This document shows, one piece after another, positions 1-8,722 of a DNA stretch of 64,000 nucleotides (positions are counted from its first letter, which is position 1; each line of letters starts with the position of its first letter). The notes beneath the pieces are model-generated. The model saw only the letters and a list, made by a program, of their open reading frames with translations, searched no databases and was not told where the DNA came from. The position numbers and the translations under genes were made by a program. This DNA comes from Pedobacter sp. W3I1 (GTDB lineage: Bacteria > Bacteroidota > Bacteroidia > Sphingobacteriales > Sphingobacteriaceae), in assembly GCF_030816015.1 (NCBI RefSeq), contig NZ_JAUSXN010000001.1, positions 2,666,001 through 2,730,000 of the forward strand. Direction: 5' to 3'.

Positions 1-3000
1 TAGTTGAAAAGGGCCATTCAACGGGGCACATGATTATTAAGCGTAAATCAGGCGAGGAACGGTTATGGCTGTACTCAAATACTTTGCAAAAAGACCTTCA
101 GAGCGAGGCTTATGTGGTGGGGAATGCGGTGGATATTACTGACCAGAAAAAACTGGAGATGGACTTGATTCATACGAGGGATCTACTTGAGGAGACCAGC
201 GGTATGTCAAAGATAGGTGGATGGGAACTGAACCTCAAGGACCAAAAACTCCATTGGTCTAAAATAACACGCGAAATCCACGGTGTTCCCGATGGATTCA
301 TCCCGACTATTGACAATGCAGTAGCTTTTTATAGGCCCGGAGCCGATAGGAATATAATTTTAAAAGCTATTAATGATTGTATGCGTACCGGACAGGAATG
401 GGATGAGGAGCTTCAGATCACTGATTTCAAGGGCCGGGAAATCTGGGTAAGGGCAATAGGCAAGGCTCAAATGTCAAATCAGATGCCTATAAGGGTATAT
501 GGCACAATTCAGGATATAGACGTGCAAAAACGTGCCCAGATTGAAGTCCTGGAATCCAAAAAGCTCCTGGATGAAGTGCTCTCGGCGGCCACAGGGGTAA
601 GCATCATTGCAACTGATCTGGATGGGACAATCACGGTATTTAACAAAGGGTCTGAGCGCCTGCTCGGATATACAGCAGAAGAAATGGTCGGAAAACAAAC
701 ACCCATCATGTTCCATGACCAAAAGGAGGTTTCTGAAATCTGTGCCGATTTCAGCTCCTCAGCGGGCATTGAAGTTGCCGGATTTGGTTTTTATGCGCAG
801 TGTGCAGACAGTTCAGAAAGGGAGAGGGTCTTCACCTTCATTACAAAAGCTTCCAAACGGGTGAGGGTATCACTGTCCATCACTGCTATAAAAGGGAGCA
901 GTGGCAGTACGATTGGCTACTTGGGTATATCTGTAGACGTTACCCAAAAAGAGGCGATTCAGCGTGAACTCGCCCTTGAAAAGGCGCTACTGATTGCCTT
1001 CATCGAAAATGCTCCGGCATCAGTGGCCATGGTTGATACCAATATGCGGTTCTTGATCGCGAGCAGAACATGGGTAAAGGCCTATACCCAGATCGAAGGT
1101 AGTATCAAGGGAATGTCCTATTATAAACTGTTTCCAAACCTTTCAAAAGAGCGGAAGGCGGTGCATAAACAGGTGCTTAGTGGCCTCACAATTAAAAAAG
1201 AAGAGGATGTTTATATCGACCCAAAAAATAAAGAATCACACCATATTGCTTGGGAAATGTCCCCATGGTACACTTCTGATCAATCTATTGGCGGAATGAT
1301 GATTTTTACGCACGATATTTCTGCAAGCGTCGAGCACCGTCAGGAGCTCACAGCGGCAAGGTTGCGTGCAGATTTTGCTAACTATGCAAAATCTGAGTTC
1401 CTGGCGAATATGAGCCATGAGATCAGAACCCCTCTTAACGGCGTAATCGGCTTTACCGATCTGGTATTGAAAACGCAGTTGGATGATACCCAACACCAGT
1501 ACCTTAAAATTGTCCATCAGTCGGCCAACGCCCTGTTGGGAATTATCAACGATATCCTTGATTTCTCGAAAATCGAGGCCGGTAAGTTTGAACTTGATAT
1601 CTATAGGTGCGATCTGTATGAAATTGCATGGCAGGCCAGCGATATCACCAATTACCAGATTCACACTAAGAACCTGGAGATGCTGCTAAATCTTCAACCG
1701 GGCCTGCCAAGGTTTATATGGGCAGATGCTCTGCGGCTTAAACAGGTGCTGATCAATCTGCTGGGAAACGCGGCAAAATTTACGGCAGAAGGGGAGATCG
1801 AGCTTAAAATCGAATCCTTGCAGATTAAGGAGAATAATCATCTGCTGAGGTTCTCTGTAAGAGATACCGGGATCGGGATTGCGAAAACCAAGCAGATGAA
1901 AATTTTTGAGGCATTTTCACAGGAAGATTCCTCAACAACAAAGAAATACGGCGGTACTGGGTTAGGGTTGGCCATCTCCAATAAGCTGTTAAATATGATG
2001 GATAGCCAGCTTCGACTGGAGAGCGAGCCAGGCAAAGGAAGTACCTTTTACTTTGATGTAACCATGCAGTGCGAACAGGGAGACCAGGTTGAATGGATAG
2101 GAATGGAAAGCATCAAAAAAGTTCTGATAGTCGATGATAATGACAATAACAGGCAGATATTGGCCGAAATGCTTGCGCTTAAAAACATTTCTTCCGATCA
2201 TGCAAGAAATGGTTTTGAAGCACTTCATCTGCTGGCAGAGGGACAGGCCTATGATGCCGTTTTACTCGACTACCACATGCAATACATGGACGGATTGGAA
2301 ACTGCAGCTAAGATCAGGGAAAATTTTCCATCCGAGTTCGGGGAAATTCCATTGATCCTACTGCACAGTTCATCGGATGACGGAACGATTATCAAAGCCT
2401 GCAATGATCTCCGTATTGGTAACAAATTGCTAAAACCGATCAAAATGACCGATCTTTACCTCGCCCTAACCAGGATAAGGACACGCGAGACATTCGATCA
2501 GATCCGTCAGCATTCCACCTCTGTTCACACTGGGCAAAGCCCGGCATACAGATTCTTAATTATTGAGGATAACGAGGTAAATCGGTTTCTTACCCGTACC
2601 CTGCTGGAAAAAATAAACCCAAAATGTCTTATAGTAGAAGCGGAAAACGGAGCTTTGGGAGCCGCCGTTTTTCAGGACGAAGTTTTTGACCTTGTTTTTA
2701 TGGATATACAAATGCCTGAAATGAACGGATATGAATGTGCCAGAAAAATAAGGTCGCGGGAGGAGGGCACAAAGGTTCCCATTATTGCCCTGACAGCGGC
2801 AAACGTGATGGGCGAAAGGGAGAAAAGTATTGAGGCTGGTATGGATGATTTTATTACCAAACCGGTTTTGGAAGAAAATATAGCGGCAATAATTGATAAA
2901 TGGTTGTTCAGGACGGAAAAACCTTTTTCGGATGAAGCGATAGACCGCCCCCATTTTGATATCAACAGACTAAGGTTATATTTTGACGACGATAGCGTAA

Positions 3001-3278
3001 AGCTGCACGAGATTATTGGTATTGCCATAAATCAGCTACATGCTGCCCTCGGAGAGCTTGATAGGGAAATCCGGCCTGCTGATTACGAGATGGTGATTTC
3101 GTTGGCACATAAGCTCAATGGAATGTCAAGTACTGCCGGGCTAGAGAAGCTGGTGATGATCAGTGCGAAACTACAGGTCATACCTTGTTCCAATTTTGCT
3201 GCTTTCTTGCAGGCTGTGGCGGAATTAAGGGAAACTATTGCTTCCACAATTCCTGTACTGGAGAGGTATGCCGGTTAA
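1..3278 (+). CDS. PAS hybrid sensor histidine kinase with two receivers and HPt (5' end outside window)
   Basis: The frame is open back to the window edge, and residues before the first ATG (position 30) continue a PAS domain, so the gene is 5'-truncated by the window. Numbering from that ATG, I read PAS/PAC units up to about residue 440, a HisKA dimerisation helix with phospho-acceptor His463 (motif SHEIRTP), a HATPase domain (about 565-690, with DTGIGI and GGTGLGLAI), receiver 1 (about 703-815, Asp747), receiver 2 (about 838-955, Asp892), and a C-terminal HPt domain with His1027 (AHKLNG). This gives a complete His-Asp-Asp-His relay. There is no DNA-binding output domain, so the HPt probably passes phosphate to another regulator; the stand-alone receiver at 3853 is the nearest candidate, by inference only. 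No transmembrane helix is seen in the visible part. Confidence 0.93.
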   Translation, partial: VEKGHSTGHMIIKRKSGEERLWLYSNTLQKDLQSEAYVVGNAVDITDQKKLEMDLIHTRDLLEETSGMSKIGGWELNLKDQKLHWSKITREIHGVPDGFIPTIDNAVAFYRPGADRNIILKAINDCMRTGQEWDEELQITDFKGREIWVRAIGKAQMSNQMPIRVYGTIQDIDVQKRAQIEVLESKKLLDEVLSAATGVSIIATDLDGTITVFNKGSERLLGYTAEEMVGKQTPIMFHDQKEVSEICADFSSSAGIEVAGFGFYAQCADSSERERVFTFITKASKRVRVSLSITAIKGSSGSTIGYLGISVDVTQKEAIQRELALEKALLIAFIENAPASVAMVDTNMRFLIASRTWVKAYTQIEGSIKGMSYYKLFPNLSKERKAVHKQVLSGLTIKKEEDVYIDPKNKESHHIAWEMSPWYTSDQSIGGMMIFTHDISASVEHRQELTAARLRADFANYAKSEFLANMSHEIRTPLNGVIGFTDLVLKTQLDDTQHQYLKIVHQSANALLGIINDILDFSKIEAGKFELDIYRCDLYEIAWQASDITNYQIHTKNLEMLLNLQPGLPRFIWADALRLKQVLINLLGNAAKFTAEGEIELKIESLQIKENNHLLRFSVRDTGIGIAKTKQMKIFEAFSQEDSSTTKKYGGTGLGLAISNKLLNMMDSQLRLESEPGKGSTFYFDVTMQCEQGDQVEWIGMESIKKVLIVDDNDNNRQILAEMLALKNISSDHARNGFEALHLLAEGQAYDAVLLDYHMQYMDGLETAAKIRENFPSEFGEIPLILLHSSSDDGTIIKACNDLRIGNKLLKPIKMTDLYLALTRIRTRETFDQIRQHSTSVHTGQSPAYRFLIIEDNEVNRFLTRTLLEKINPKCLIVEAENGALGAAVFQDEVFDLVFMDIQMPEMNGYECARKIRSREEGTKVPIIALTAANVMGEREKSIEAGMDDFITKPVLEENIAAIIDKWLFRTEKPFSDEAIDRPHFDINRLRLYFDDDSVKLHEIIGIAINQLHAALGELDREIRPADYEMVISLAHKLNGMSSTAGLEKLVMISAKLQVIPCSNFAAFLQAVAELRETIASTIPVLERYAG

Positions 3279-3852
3279 GATATCCTTCGGGTATATTCCC
3301 AAGCATGGAATCACCAGAACAGCTGATAAGCAGGGCTGAGCCAGTGGATGATATAAATTTAAGCTTCTGTTAGCAAAAGGATATTCTCGCATGCCTCGGC
3401 GTATTGAGGCTGACACTAAGTAGCTGCATAGGTCCCGATCCGGGATGCGCCTAGAAAGCTCAGGATTGTCGGGTTCAAACCGCTGCATTCTTGGTTGACG
3501 CTAAGATTCTGTACAAACGACGCTCCATGATTCAGTTTAAAATCAGATAATAAATCGAACTGTTCAAAATACTTGTTATTTTGAAACTGGATCAACTTTA
3601 CACCGTTTAGTTGTAGTTCAAAACTTGTAGTTGTCCGCTAAAAATTCCTGGGCTCCATTTTCTAAAATTACGGACTTTCTCCTGCTCTACGAAAAGTGGT
3701 TTGCAAGCACTTTCTACTTTTAAGTGCTCAATTCGGTACTATTTATCCAGTGTTTGCATATTGCGTATTTCTTTGATCACTATTACTGATTGCATTCGTA
3801 TTGTCCATTGAAATGTATTAACTTTACAAAGAGTCATCCAAATAACTTTAAT
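3279..3852. other. Intergenic region without a recognisable gene
   Basis: About 570 bases without a credible coding frame. Around 3390-3500 there are short GC-rich self-complementary stretches, for example GCCTC/GAGGC and TCCCG/CGGGA, that could form small hairpins. They match no RNA family I know. The 3' end carries a weak promoter candidate for the response regulator. Confidence 0.5.
3801..3826 (+). promoter_or_regulatory. Possible Bacteroidota-type promoter for the response regulator operon
   Basis: A TTG at 3801 and TAACTTTA at 3819-3826 resemble the TTTG / TAnnTTTG pair of Bacteroidota sigma factors. The spacing is 15 bases and the final G is missing, so the match is weak. It lies 27 bases upstream of the chosen ATG. 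Confidence 0.3.
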
Positions 3853-4215
3853 ATGAGGGTATTAATTGCTGAAGACGATGAGTTAATGCTCAGGACAGTC
3901 GAATTTCGTTTAAAAAAAGACGGCCATGAGGTTATCCTGGCGCGTGACGGACGAGATGCGTTGCAGAAAATAGATCAATATCAACCTGACCTGATTATTT
4001 CCGATGTGATGATGCCTTACCTTTCGGGCCTGGAAATTGTAGCTGCGGTGAGAGAAAATCGCCAAACACCCATTATCATCCTTTCTGGAATGGGACAGGA
4101 GGATATCGTACTTGAAGCTTTTCGTTTAGGTGCGGACGACTATTTAACGAAGCCCTTTAGTCCTAACGAACTTTCTGTGCGGATAAAGCGGTTTGCAGTA
4201 GTTAATAGGAGATGA
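3853..4215 (+). CDS. Single-domain response regulator (REC)
   Basis: A 120-residue receiver domain and nothing else. It shows the acidic pair in IAEDDE near the N-terminus, phospho-acceptor Asp51 (motif ISDVMMP), the Ser78 switch position and Lys100 (LTKPF). I chose the ATG at 3853 because the receiver begins directly there; an ATG at 3790 would add a 21-residue tail with no family likeness. The stop overlaps the next gene's ATG (ATGA), so it is translationally coupled to the HEAT-repeat membrane protein. As first gene of an operon with a GT2 polysaccharide synthase, it probably controls that machinery by protein contact. The GAF histidine kinase at 11162-12370 is a plausible partner. Confidence 0.9.
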   Translation: MRVLIAEDDELMLRTVEFRLKKDGHEVILARDGRDALQKIDQYQPDLIISDVMMPYLSGLEIVAAVRENRQTPIIILSGMGQEDIVLEAFRLGADDYLTKPFSPNELSVRIKRFAVVNRR

Positions 4216-5276
4216 TTTTTTTTGAAGTACTGCTATCATTTTTCTTCGCGCTGGCGATCTGCCTGATCACATTTCTTTCTTTTTATTTATTTGTCAGAAA
4301 AACCTGGAGAAGGGAATATGTTAAGTGGGACAGGATGATAGATCTGCTACTTCGTAAAACTATATTCTTTCATGAGGACAATGCGGGGCAACTGGCTTTA
4401 ATTCCCGTAACCCGACGGTTAAAAGCCAACCTGGAGAACAAGAGATTTTGTAAGCAATTTGTGAAAAAAATTATTGCAGCGAAGCGTAACATGTCAGGGC
4501 GGTATGGTGAAAACCTGCGTCATTTATACATTCAGCTTGGTTTGGATAAAAAGGCACTCCGATTACTGGAAAGCCGAAAATGGCATGTGCTGGCTTATGC
4601 TATTCAGCAGATTGGAACGATGGGCCTTAAAGAGCATCTCACCAGGATATACCGTTATACCAATAATAAAAATGACCTGGTTCGGATTGAGGCACAGATT
4701 GCCGTACTGAATCTTTTTGGGTTCGAAGGACTTCGTTTCCTTGATATCATCTCGTACCAGATGACGGAGTGGCAGCAGATCAGGCTTTTAAAAGAATTGT
4801 CTACAGTACCACAGGCCGAGTTGACGGGAATTGACAAATGGCTAACCTCCGGCAATCCGAGTGTTGTCATTTTTGCCCTTAAATTAGTCCGGAATTATCA
4901 TCGATATGAGCTTTATGAGAACACTGTAAGTTGCCTCGATCATGGCGATGTCAGTGTGCGGAAACAGGCGATTTCAACATTAACCGAAATATATACTGAA
5001 AGTACATCAGAAGAACTGCTGAGCAGGTTCGATGCAGAAACCTACAAAAATCAGATCGCTATCCTGAATGCGATCGCAGTGATTGGCGGGGTGCAAAATG
5101 TTTCAACGCTGCTAGGTTACCTGGGAGCCGAGAAGCACGAAATGAAATTTGCGGTTGCGCGCGCGCTTGTCAACGGTAGTGCTACTGGCCTGGAATACCT
5201 GATTAACGATCCCAGATCGAAAACTTACCCCTTAAGAGACATGATTCCTCAACTAAAAAGCGAGATTAAATGGTGA
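4212..5276 (+). CDS. Membrane-anchored HEAT-repeat protein
   Basis: A 354-residue protein with one N-terminal membrane helix (about residues 4-27) followed by a mostly helical cytosolic part with degenerate HEAT-like repeats, clearest from about 120 onward. There are no catalytic motifs. It overlaps the response regulator upstream by four bases and the GT2 gene downstream (ATGGTGA) by seven, so the three are made together. HEAT proteins bind other proteins, so I infer that it connects the receiver protein to the membrane glycosyltransferase. That role is suggested only by the gene order. Confidence 0.8.
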   Translation: MIFFEVLLSFFFALAICLITFLSFYLFVRKTWRREYVKWDRMIDLLLRKTIFFHEDNAGQLALIPVTRRLKANLENKRFCKQFVKKIIAAKRNMSGRYGENLRHLYIQLGLDKKALRLLESRKWHVLAYAIQQIGTMGLKEHLTRIYRYTNNKNDLVRIEAQIAVLNLFGFEGLRFLDIISYQMTEWQQIRLLKELSTVPQAELTGIDKWLTSGNPSVVIFALKLVRNYHRYELYENTVSCLDHGDVSVRKQAISTLTEIYTESTSEELLSRFDAETYKNQIAILNAIAVIGGVQNVSTLLGYLGAEKHEMKFAVARALVNGSATGLEYLINDPRSKTYPLRDMIPQLKSEIKW

Positions 5277-6697
5277 GCTGGCAATCGTTTTTAACAGATT
5301 TTTTTACTTATGGGCTATTAGCCTATTCACTGTTACTTCTGTCCTGCTACATATTTATTGCGGCGTTTTCGATGGGGGAGATCCGCAATTACCTGCGTAA
5401 AAATAGTTTTACAGATTATGGCGTGCTGGCTGGTTCCAGGGAGGCGCCAAGTATCAGTATTTTAGCGCCAGCGTATAATGAGGGGGCAAACATTATCGAG
5501 AATGTGCGATCTTTATTATCCATCAATTACACTAACCTTGAAGTAATTATCATTAACGATGGGAGTAAAGATGATTCATTATCAAAGCTGATTGAAGTTT
5601 ATGATCTTTATAAGGCTGACTTTTTTATTAACGGCCAGATTGAAACCAAGGAAGTTAGAGGCGTTTATAGAAGCAGAAAAGCTGTTTACAGAAAGTTAAT
5701 CGTTGTTGACAAGCAAAATGGCGGAAAGGCAGACGCTTTAAACGTTGGTGTAAACGTTTCAAGCAACGATTATATTGTTTGCATCGATGTTGATTGTATC
5801 TTAGAGCAGGATGCTATTCTGAAACTGGCCAAGCCATTTTTAGAAAACACGAAAGAGCGGGTGATTGCAACGGGAGGGGTAATTCGTATTGCCAACAGCT
5901 GTATTGTGGAAAATGGGCGTTTGCTCAAAGTTAAGCTTCCCAGGCAGTTCCTGCCACGTGTTCAAACGCTGGAATATATTCGGGCCTTTTTGCTGGGTCG
6001 GATGGCCTGGAGTCGCTTAAACGGTTTGCTGCTCATATCAGGCGCTTTCGGCGCATTCGATAAAGAGATCGTGATCAGGTGCGGAGGATATAATCACAAA
6101 ACAGTAGGTGAGGATATGGAGTTGGTAGTAAGAATGAGACGGTACATGGAAGAAAAGGGGATTGCGCACAAAGTGAGCTTTATCCCCGATCCGCTGTGCT
6201 GGACAGAGGCGCCATCGACGTTTAAAATACTGGGGCGACAGCGAAATCGCTGGACCCGGGGCACAATAGAAACCCTACAGATGCATAAAGTCATATTTTT
6301 TAATCCCAAATACGGCCTTTTGGGTATGATTAGTTATCCATATTGGTTTTTCTTTGAATTTTTGGCCCCTTTAGTGGAGTTTTTCGGATTTATCGCCTTT
6401 ATTGTCCTTGCCAGCTTCGGATTGGTCCAATGGTCTTTCTTTCTGGGCTTATTACTTTTTATATTCAGCTTCGGATTTTTATATTCAGTTTTTGCAATAT
6501 TGATGGAGGTGCTCACTTATAACCAATACAAAACGAACAGAAATCTCCTGCTTTTAATTCTTACCGCTTTTCTGGAGCCATTGATCTTCCATCCATTTGT
6601 GGTATGGTCGGCTATAAAGGGTAATATCGATCTACTGAGGAAGAAGAATTCCTGGGGAGAAATGACCAGGAAGGGATTTACAAAAGAAAAAGTTTAA
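5270..6697 (+). CDS. Family 2 processive glycosyltransferase (PgaC/NodC-like)
   Basis: A 475-residue membrane GT2. After an N-terminal helix (about 13-35) the GT-A domain shows a nucleotide-binding Asp97 (NDGSK), a DxD at Asp173-Asp175 (IDVDC), a GED acceptor motif, and Q324-R-N-R-W328 (the QxxRW signature of processive synthases). At least three C-terminal membrane helices follow (about 350-450). This arrangement is typical of poly-N-acetylglucosamine and hyaluronan/chitin-type synthases, and together with the downstream YaiO-type barrel points to a secreted beta-linked polysaccharide. The substrate cannot be read from sequence. It overlaps the HEAT gene and sits two bases before the LTA-synthase-like gene. 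Confidence 0.9.
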   Translation: MVSWQSFLTDFFTYGLLAYSLLLLSCYIFIAAFSMGEIRNYLRKNSFTDYGVLAGSREAPSISILAPAYNEGANIIENVRSLLSINYTNLEVIIINDGSKDDSLSKLIEVYDLYKADFFINGQIETKEVRGVYRSRKAVYRKLIVVDKQNGGKADALNVGVNVSSNDYIVCIDVDCILEQDAILKLAKPFLENTKERVIATGGVIRIANSCIVENGRLLKVKLPRQFLPRVQTLEYIRAFLLGRMAWSRLNGLLLISGAFGAFDKEIVIRCGGYNHKTVGEDMELVVRMRRYMEEKGIAHKVSFIPDPLCWTEAPSTFKILGRQRNRWTRGTIETLQMHKVIFFNPKYGLLGMISYPYWFFFEFLAPLVEFFGFIAFIVLASFGLVQWSFFLGLLLFIFSFGFLYSVFAILMEVLTYNQYKTNRNLLLLILTAFLEPLIFHPFVVWSAIKGNIDLLRKKNSWGEMTRKGFTKEKV

Positions 6698-6699
6698 CC

Positions 6700-7512
6700 A
6701 TGATCAGTCGTTTTAAATCAGCAACCATAGTTTTTCTGCAAATCGCCCTCGTTTGGCTTAGTGCTTTAATTGTGATCAGAGTTGTAGAAGTTCTGACTAA
6801 TGGATTAATCCACCAATTCCCGGCTAAGCTGTTTAGTTTTATGCTGTGGTCATGGCTGGCAGATCTGAGCTTTTGGCTTAAATGGCTGATTTTTGAATTT
6901 ATTTTATTTGTTCCGCTGTTTTTTGTGCATCCTATACTGGCTAAAGTTAGCTTTAAAGTATTCGTTGCCATTATCATCTTCATTCAACTGGTTCTCTGCC
7001 AGTATTTCGCTACGGCCCTGGTACCCTTGGGCGCAGATTTTTATGGTTATTCTTTCGCCGATATCAAGCAAACTGTTGGCGCATCCGGTACGGTAAGCCT
7101 GCCGTTAATTCTAAGTTTTTTATGCGTGATTGTGCTCTTGGTAGTTGCACTTAAGCGATTGCCTAACCGTATCAAGGTTCCGTTATGGCTGGCCTGGTCC
7201 TTACCTATGCTGTCTGTTTTTTATTTTATGACCAATGGCGAGGGGCATCTTTTCCAAAAAAACTTTGAAAACCTTTTTGTCAATAACCTCGCGCTGAACA
7301 AGGCCGATTACTTTTTTAGCAGTTCGTATATTCATTTTTATCCCGGGGATGAGGATGTGGATATTTATGCTGATGCCTACATTGGTGATTATGGCGACGG
7401 CAGTATTGCGCCCACTACTTTCAGTTACCTTGGCGGATCGGAATACCCTTTTTATAGGAAAGCGAATGATCGTGATGTTCTGACACCATTTTTTCAACAA
7501 AACGAACAGTAA
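6700..7512 (+). CDS. LTA-synthase-like protein, N-terminal membrane part (frameshifted gene, piece 1)
   Basis: 270 residues containing about five membrane helices, followed by an extracytoplasmic linker. This is the usual membrane half of LtaS/sulfatase-type phosphoglycerol transferases, without its catalytic half. The frame stops at 7510-7512, just where a family member would enter its catalytic domain, and that domain continues in the +1 frame. Removing one T from the six-T run at 7489-7494 fuses the two frames into one protein of about 670 residues with a normal junction. So this is one gene broken by an indel, a sequencing error, or a site of slippage. It starts two bases after the GT2 stop. 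Confidence 0.8.
   Translation: MISRFKSATIVFLQIALVWLSALIVIRVVEVLTNGLIHQFPAKLFSFMLWSWLADLSFWLKWLIFEFILFVPLFFVHPILAKVSFKVFVAIIIFIQLVLCQYFATALVPLGADFYGYSFADIKQTVGASGTVSLPLILSFLCVIVLLVVALKRLPNRIKVPLWLAWSLPMLSVFYFMTNGEGHLFQKNFENLFVNNLALNKADYFFSSSYIHFYPGDEDVDIYADAYIGDYGDGSIAPTTFSYLGGSEYPFYRKANDRDVLTPFFQQNEQ
7489..7494 (+). other. Six-T homopolymer at the frameshift
   Basis: The first frame reads through this tract as Pro-Phe-Phe-Gln and stops 16 bases later. With five Ts the reading becomes Thr-Pro-Phe-Phe-Asn-Lys-Thr and runs straight into KPNLVIIIVEG, the opening strand of the sulfatase-like domain. The downstream frame is open only from 7484, so the shift must happen between 7484 and 7509, and this is the only homopolymer longer than four bases there. 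Confidence 0.8.
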
Positions 7513-7522
7513 ACCGAATCTG

Positions 7523-8722
7523 GTGATCATTATCGTTGAGGGCTTGGGCCGGGCGTTTACCAATGAAGGCGCCTATCTGGGAAATTTCACTCCTTTTGTC
7601 GATTCATTAGCCAATAAAGGCCTTTACTGGAAAAATTTTTTAAGTGCTGGTGGTCGCACGTTTGCAGTGCTCCCGTCTTTAATGGGATCTTTGCCTTTCG
7701 GTAAAAATGGTTTTCTTGAGCAGGGACAGCAAATGCCAGATCATCTTTCTTTGTTCAGTTTACTAAAATTCAATGGCTATAAAACTTCGTTCTATTATGG
7801 AGGAGACGCAACCTTCGATAATATGAACCTATTTCTTCAAAAGAACAGCGTTGATGAAATCAGAGACCTCAAGTCCTTTTCGGCAGGCTACCTCAAGCTG
7901 CCGGCAGAAAATGGGTTTTCCTGGGGATACGGAGATCAGGAGCTATACAAATATTACCTGGCAAACAGGCCTTCAAAAGCTGCTAAACCTGCAGAGCTGA
8001 ACGTAATTTTAACGGTCACCACGCACAATCCTTTTTTGATTAACGAACAGGAAAAATACAATTCCAGGTTTGAACAGCGGATGACGGAATTAGGATTCGA
8101 CGAAGCTAAGAAAGACAATTATCGTAATTACAAAAAACAGTATGGTACTATTTTATATGCCGACGATGCTTTGAGGAGCTTTTTTAACAATTATAAGAAA
8201 AGAGAAGACTATGCCAACACCATTTTTGTAATTACAGGAGATCACCGGATGCCAGAAATTCCGATGAGTAACAAGATAGACCGCTATCATGTACCTTTAA
8301 TTATTTATTCGCCGCTGTTAAAGCGTAGTGCGCAATTTGCATCCATATCTACACATTTTGATGTGACGCCAAGTTTACTGGCATATCTTCAGTCAGGCTA
8401 TGGTATAGACTTACCTGGCGCTGTAAGCTGGCTCGGATCAGGACTTGATACTGCCCGCTCATTCAGGAATGTGCACAGTTACCCACTGATACAGACCAAA
8501 ACTGAGATGGTCGATTTTATCCACGGCGCGTATCACCTAAACGGCACATCGCTTTATCAAATAGGTGACAATATGCAAGAGGAGTTAGTAAGAGATGAGG
8601 TGAGTTACGAACGCATCAAAAATGCCTTCGAAAATTTTAAGCGAAAAAATGCAGGTTTGGGTACAAAGGCAAGGGTACTGCCACCATCGGTAATTCTAAA
8701 ATATCTGCCGACGAAGAAATAG
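7523..8722 (+). CDS. LTA-synthase/sulfatase-like catalytic domain (frameshifted gene, piece 2)
   Basis: A 399-residue alkaline-phosphatase-superfamily domain. It opens with VEGLG (metal-binding Glu in LtaS relatives), has a candidate nucleophile Thr in GGRTFA, a His in TTHNPF, and the metal-binding Asp-His in TGDHRMP. No good start codon exists: the nominal GTG at 7523 lies inside the first conserved strand, and the homologous sequence extends upstream to 7484, so this is the 3' part of the gene starting at 6700. In family members the domain faces the periplasm and transfers phospho-alcohol groups or hydrolyses esters. Here it probably decorates the polysaccharide made by the GT2. The stop abuts the stop of the convergent gene with no bases between. 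Confidence 0.8.
   Translation: MIIIVEGLGRAFTNEGAYLGNFTPFVDSLANKGLYWKNFLSAGGRTFAVLPSLMGSLPFGKNGFLEQGQQMPDHLSLFSLLKFNGYKTSFYYGGDATFDNMNLFLQKNSVDEIRDLKSFSAGYLKLPAENGFSWGYGDQELYKYYLANRPSKAAKPAELNVILTVTTHNPFLINEQEKYNSRFEQRMTELGFDEAKKDNYRNYKKQYGTILYADDALRSFFNNYKKREDYANTIFVITGDHRMPEIPMSNKIDRYHVPLIIYSPLLKRSAQFASISTHFDVTPSLLAYLQSGYGIDLPGAVSWLGSGLDTARSFRNVHSYPLIQTKTEMVDFIHGAYHLNGTSLYQIGDNMQEELVRDEVSYERIKNAFENFKRKNAGLGTKARVLPPSVILKYLPTKK

Noticed and set aside
2556..3028. Minus-strand frames inside the hybrid kinase
   Set aside because: They lie opposite the second receiver and HPt domains, which are strongly conserved on the plus strand.
3185..3488. Short frames on both strands around the 3' end of the hybrid kinase
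   Set aside because: They overlap the kinase gene or its trailing intergenic region and have no recognisable domain.
3440..3500. Possible tRNA T-arm (GGTTCAAACC-like)
   Set aside because: The flanking stem does not pair properly and no acceptor, D or anticodon arm can be drawn.
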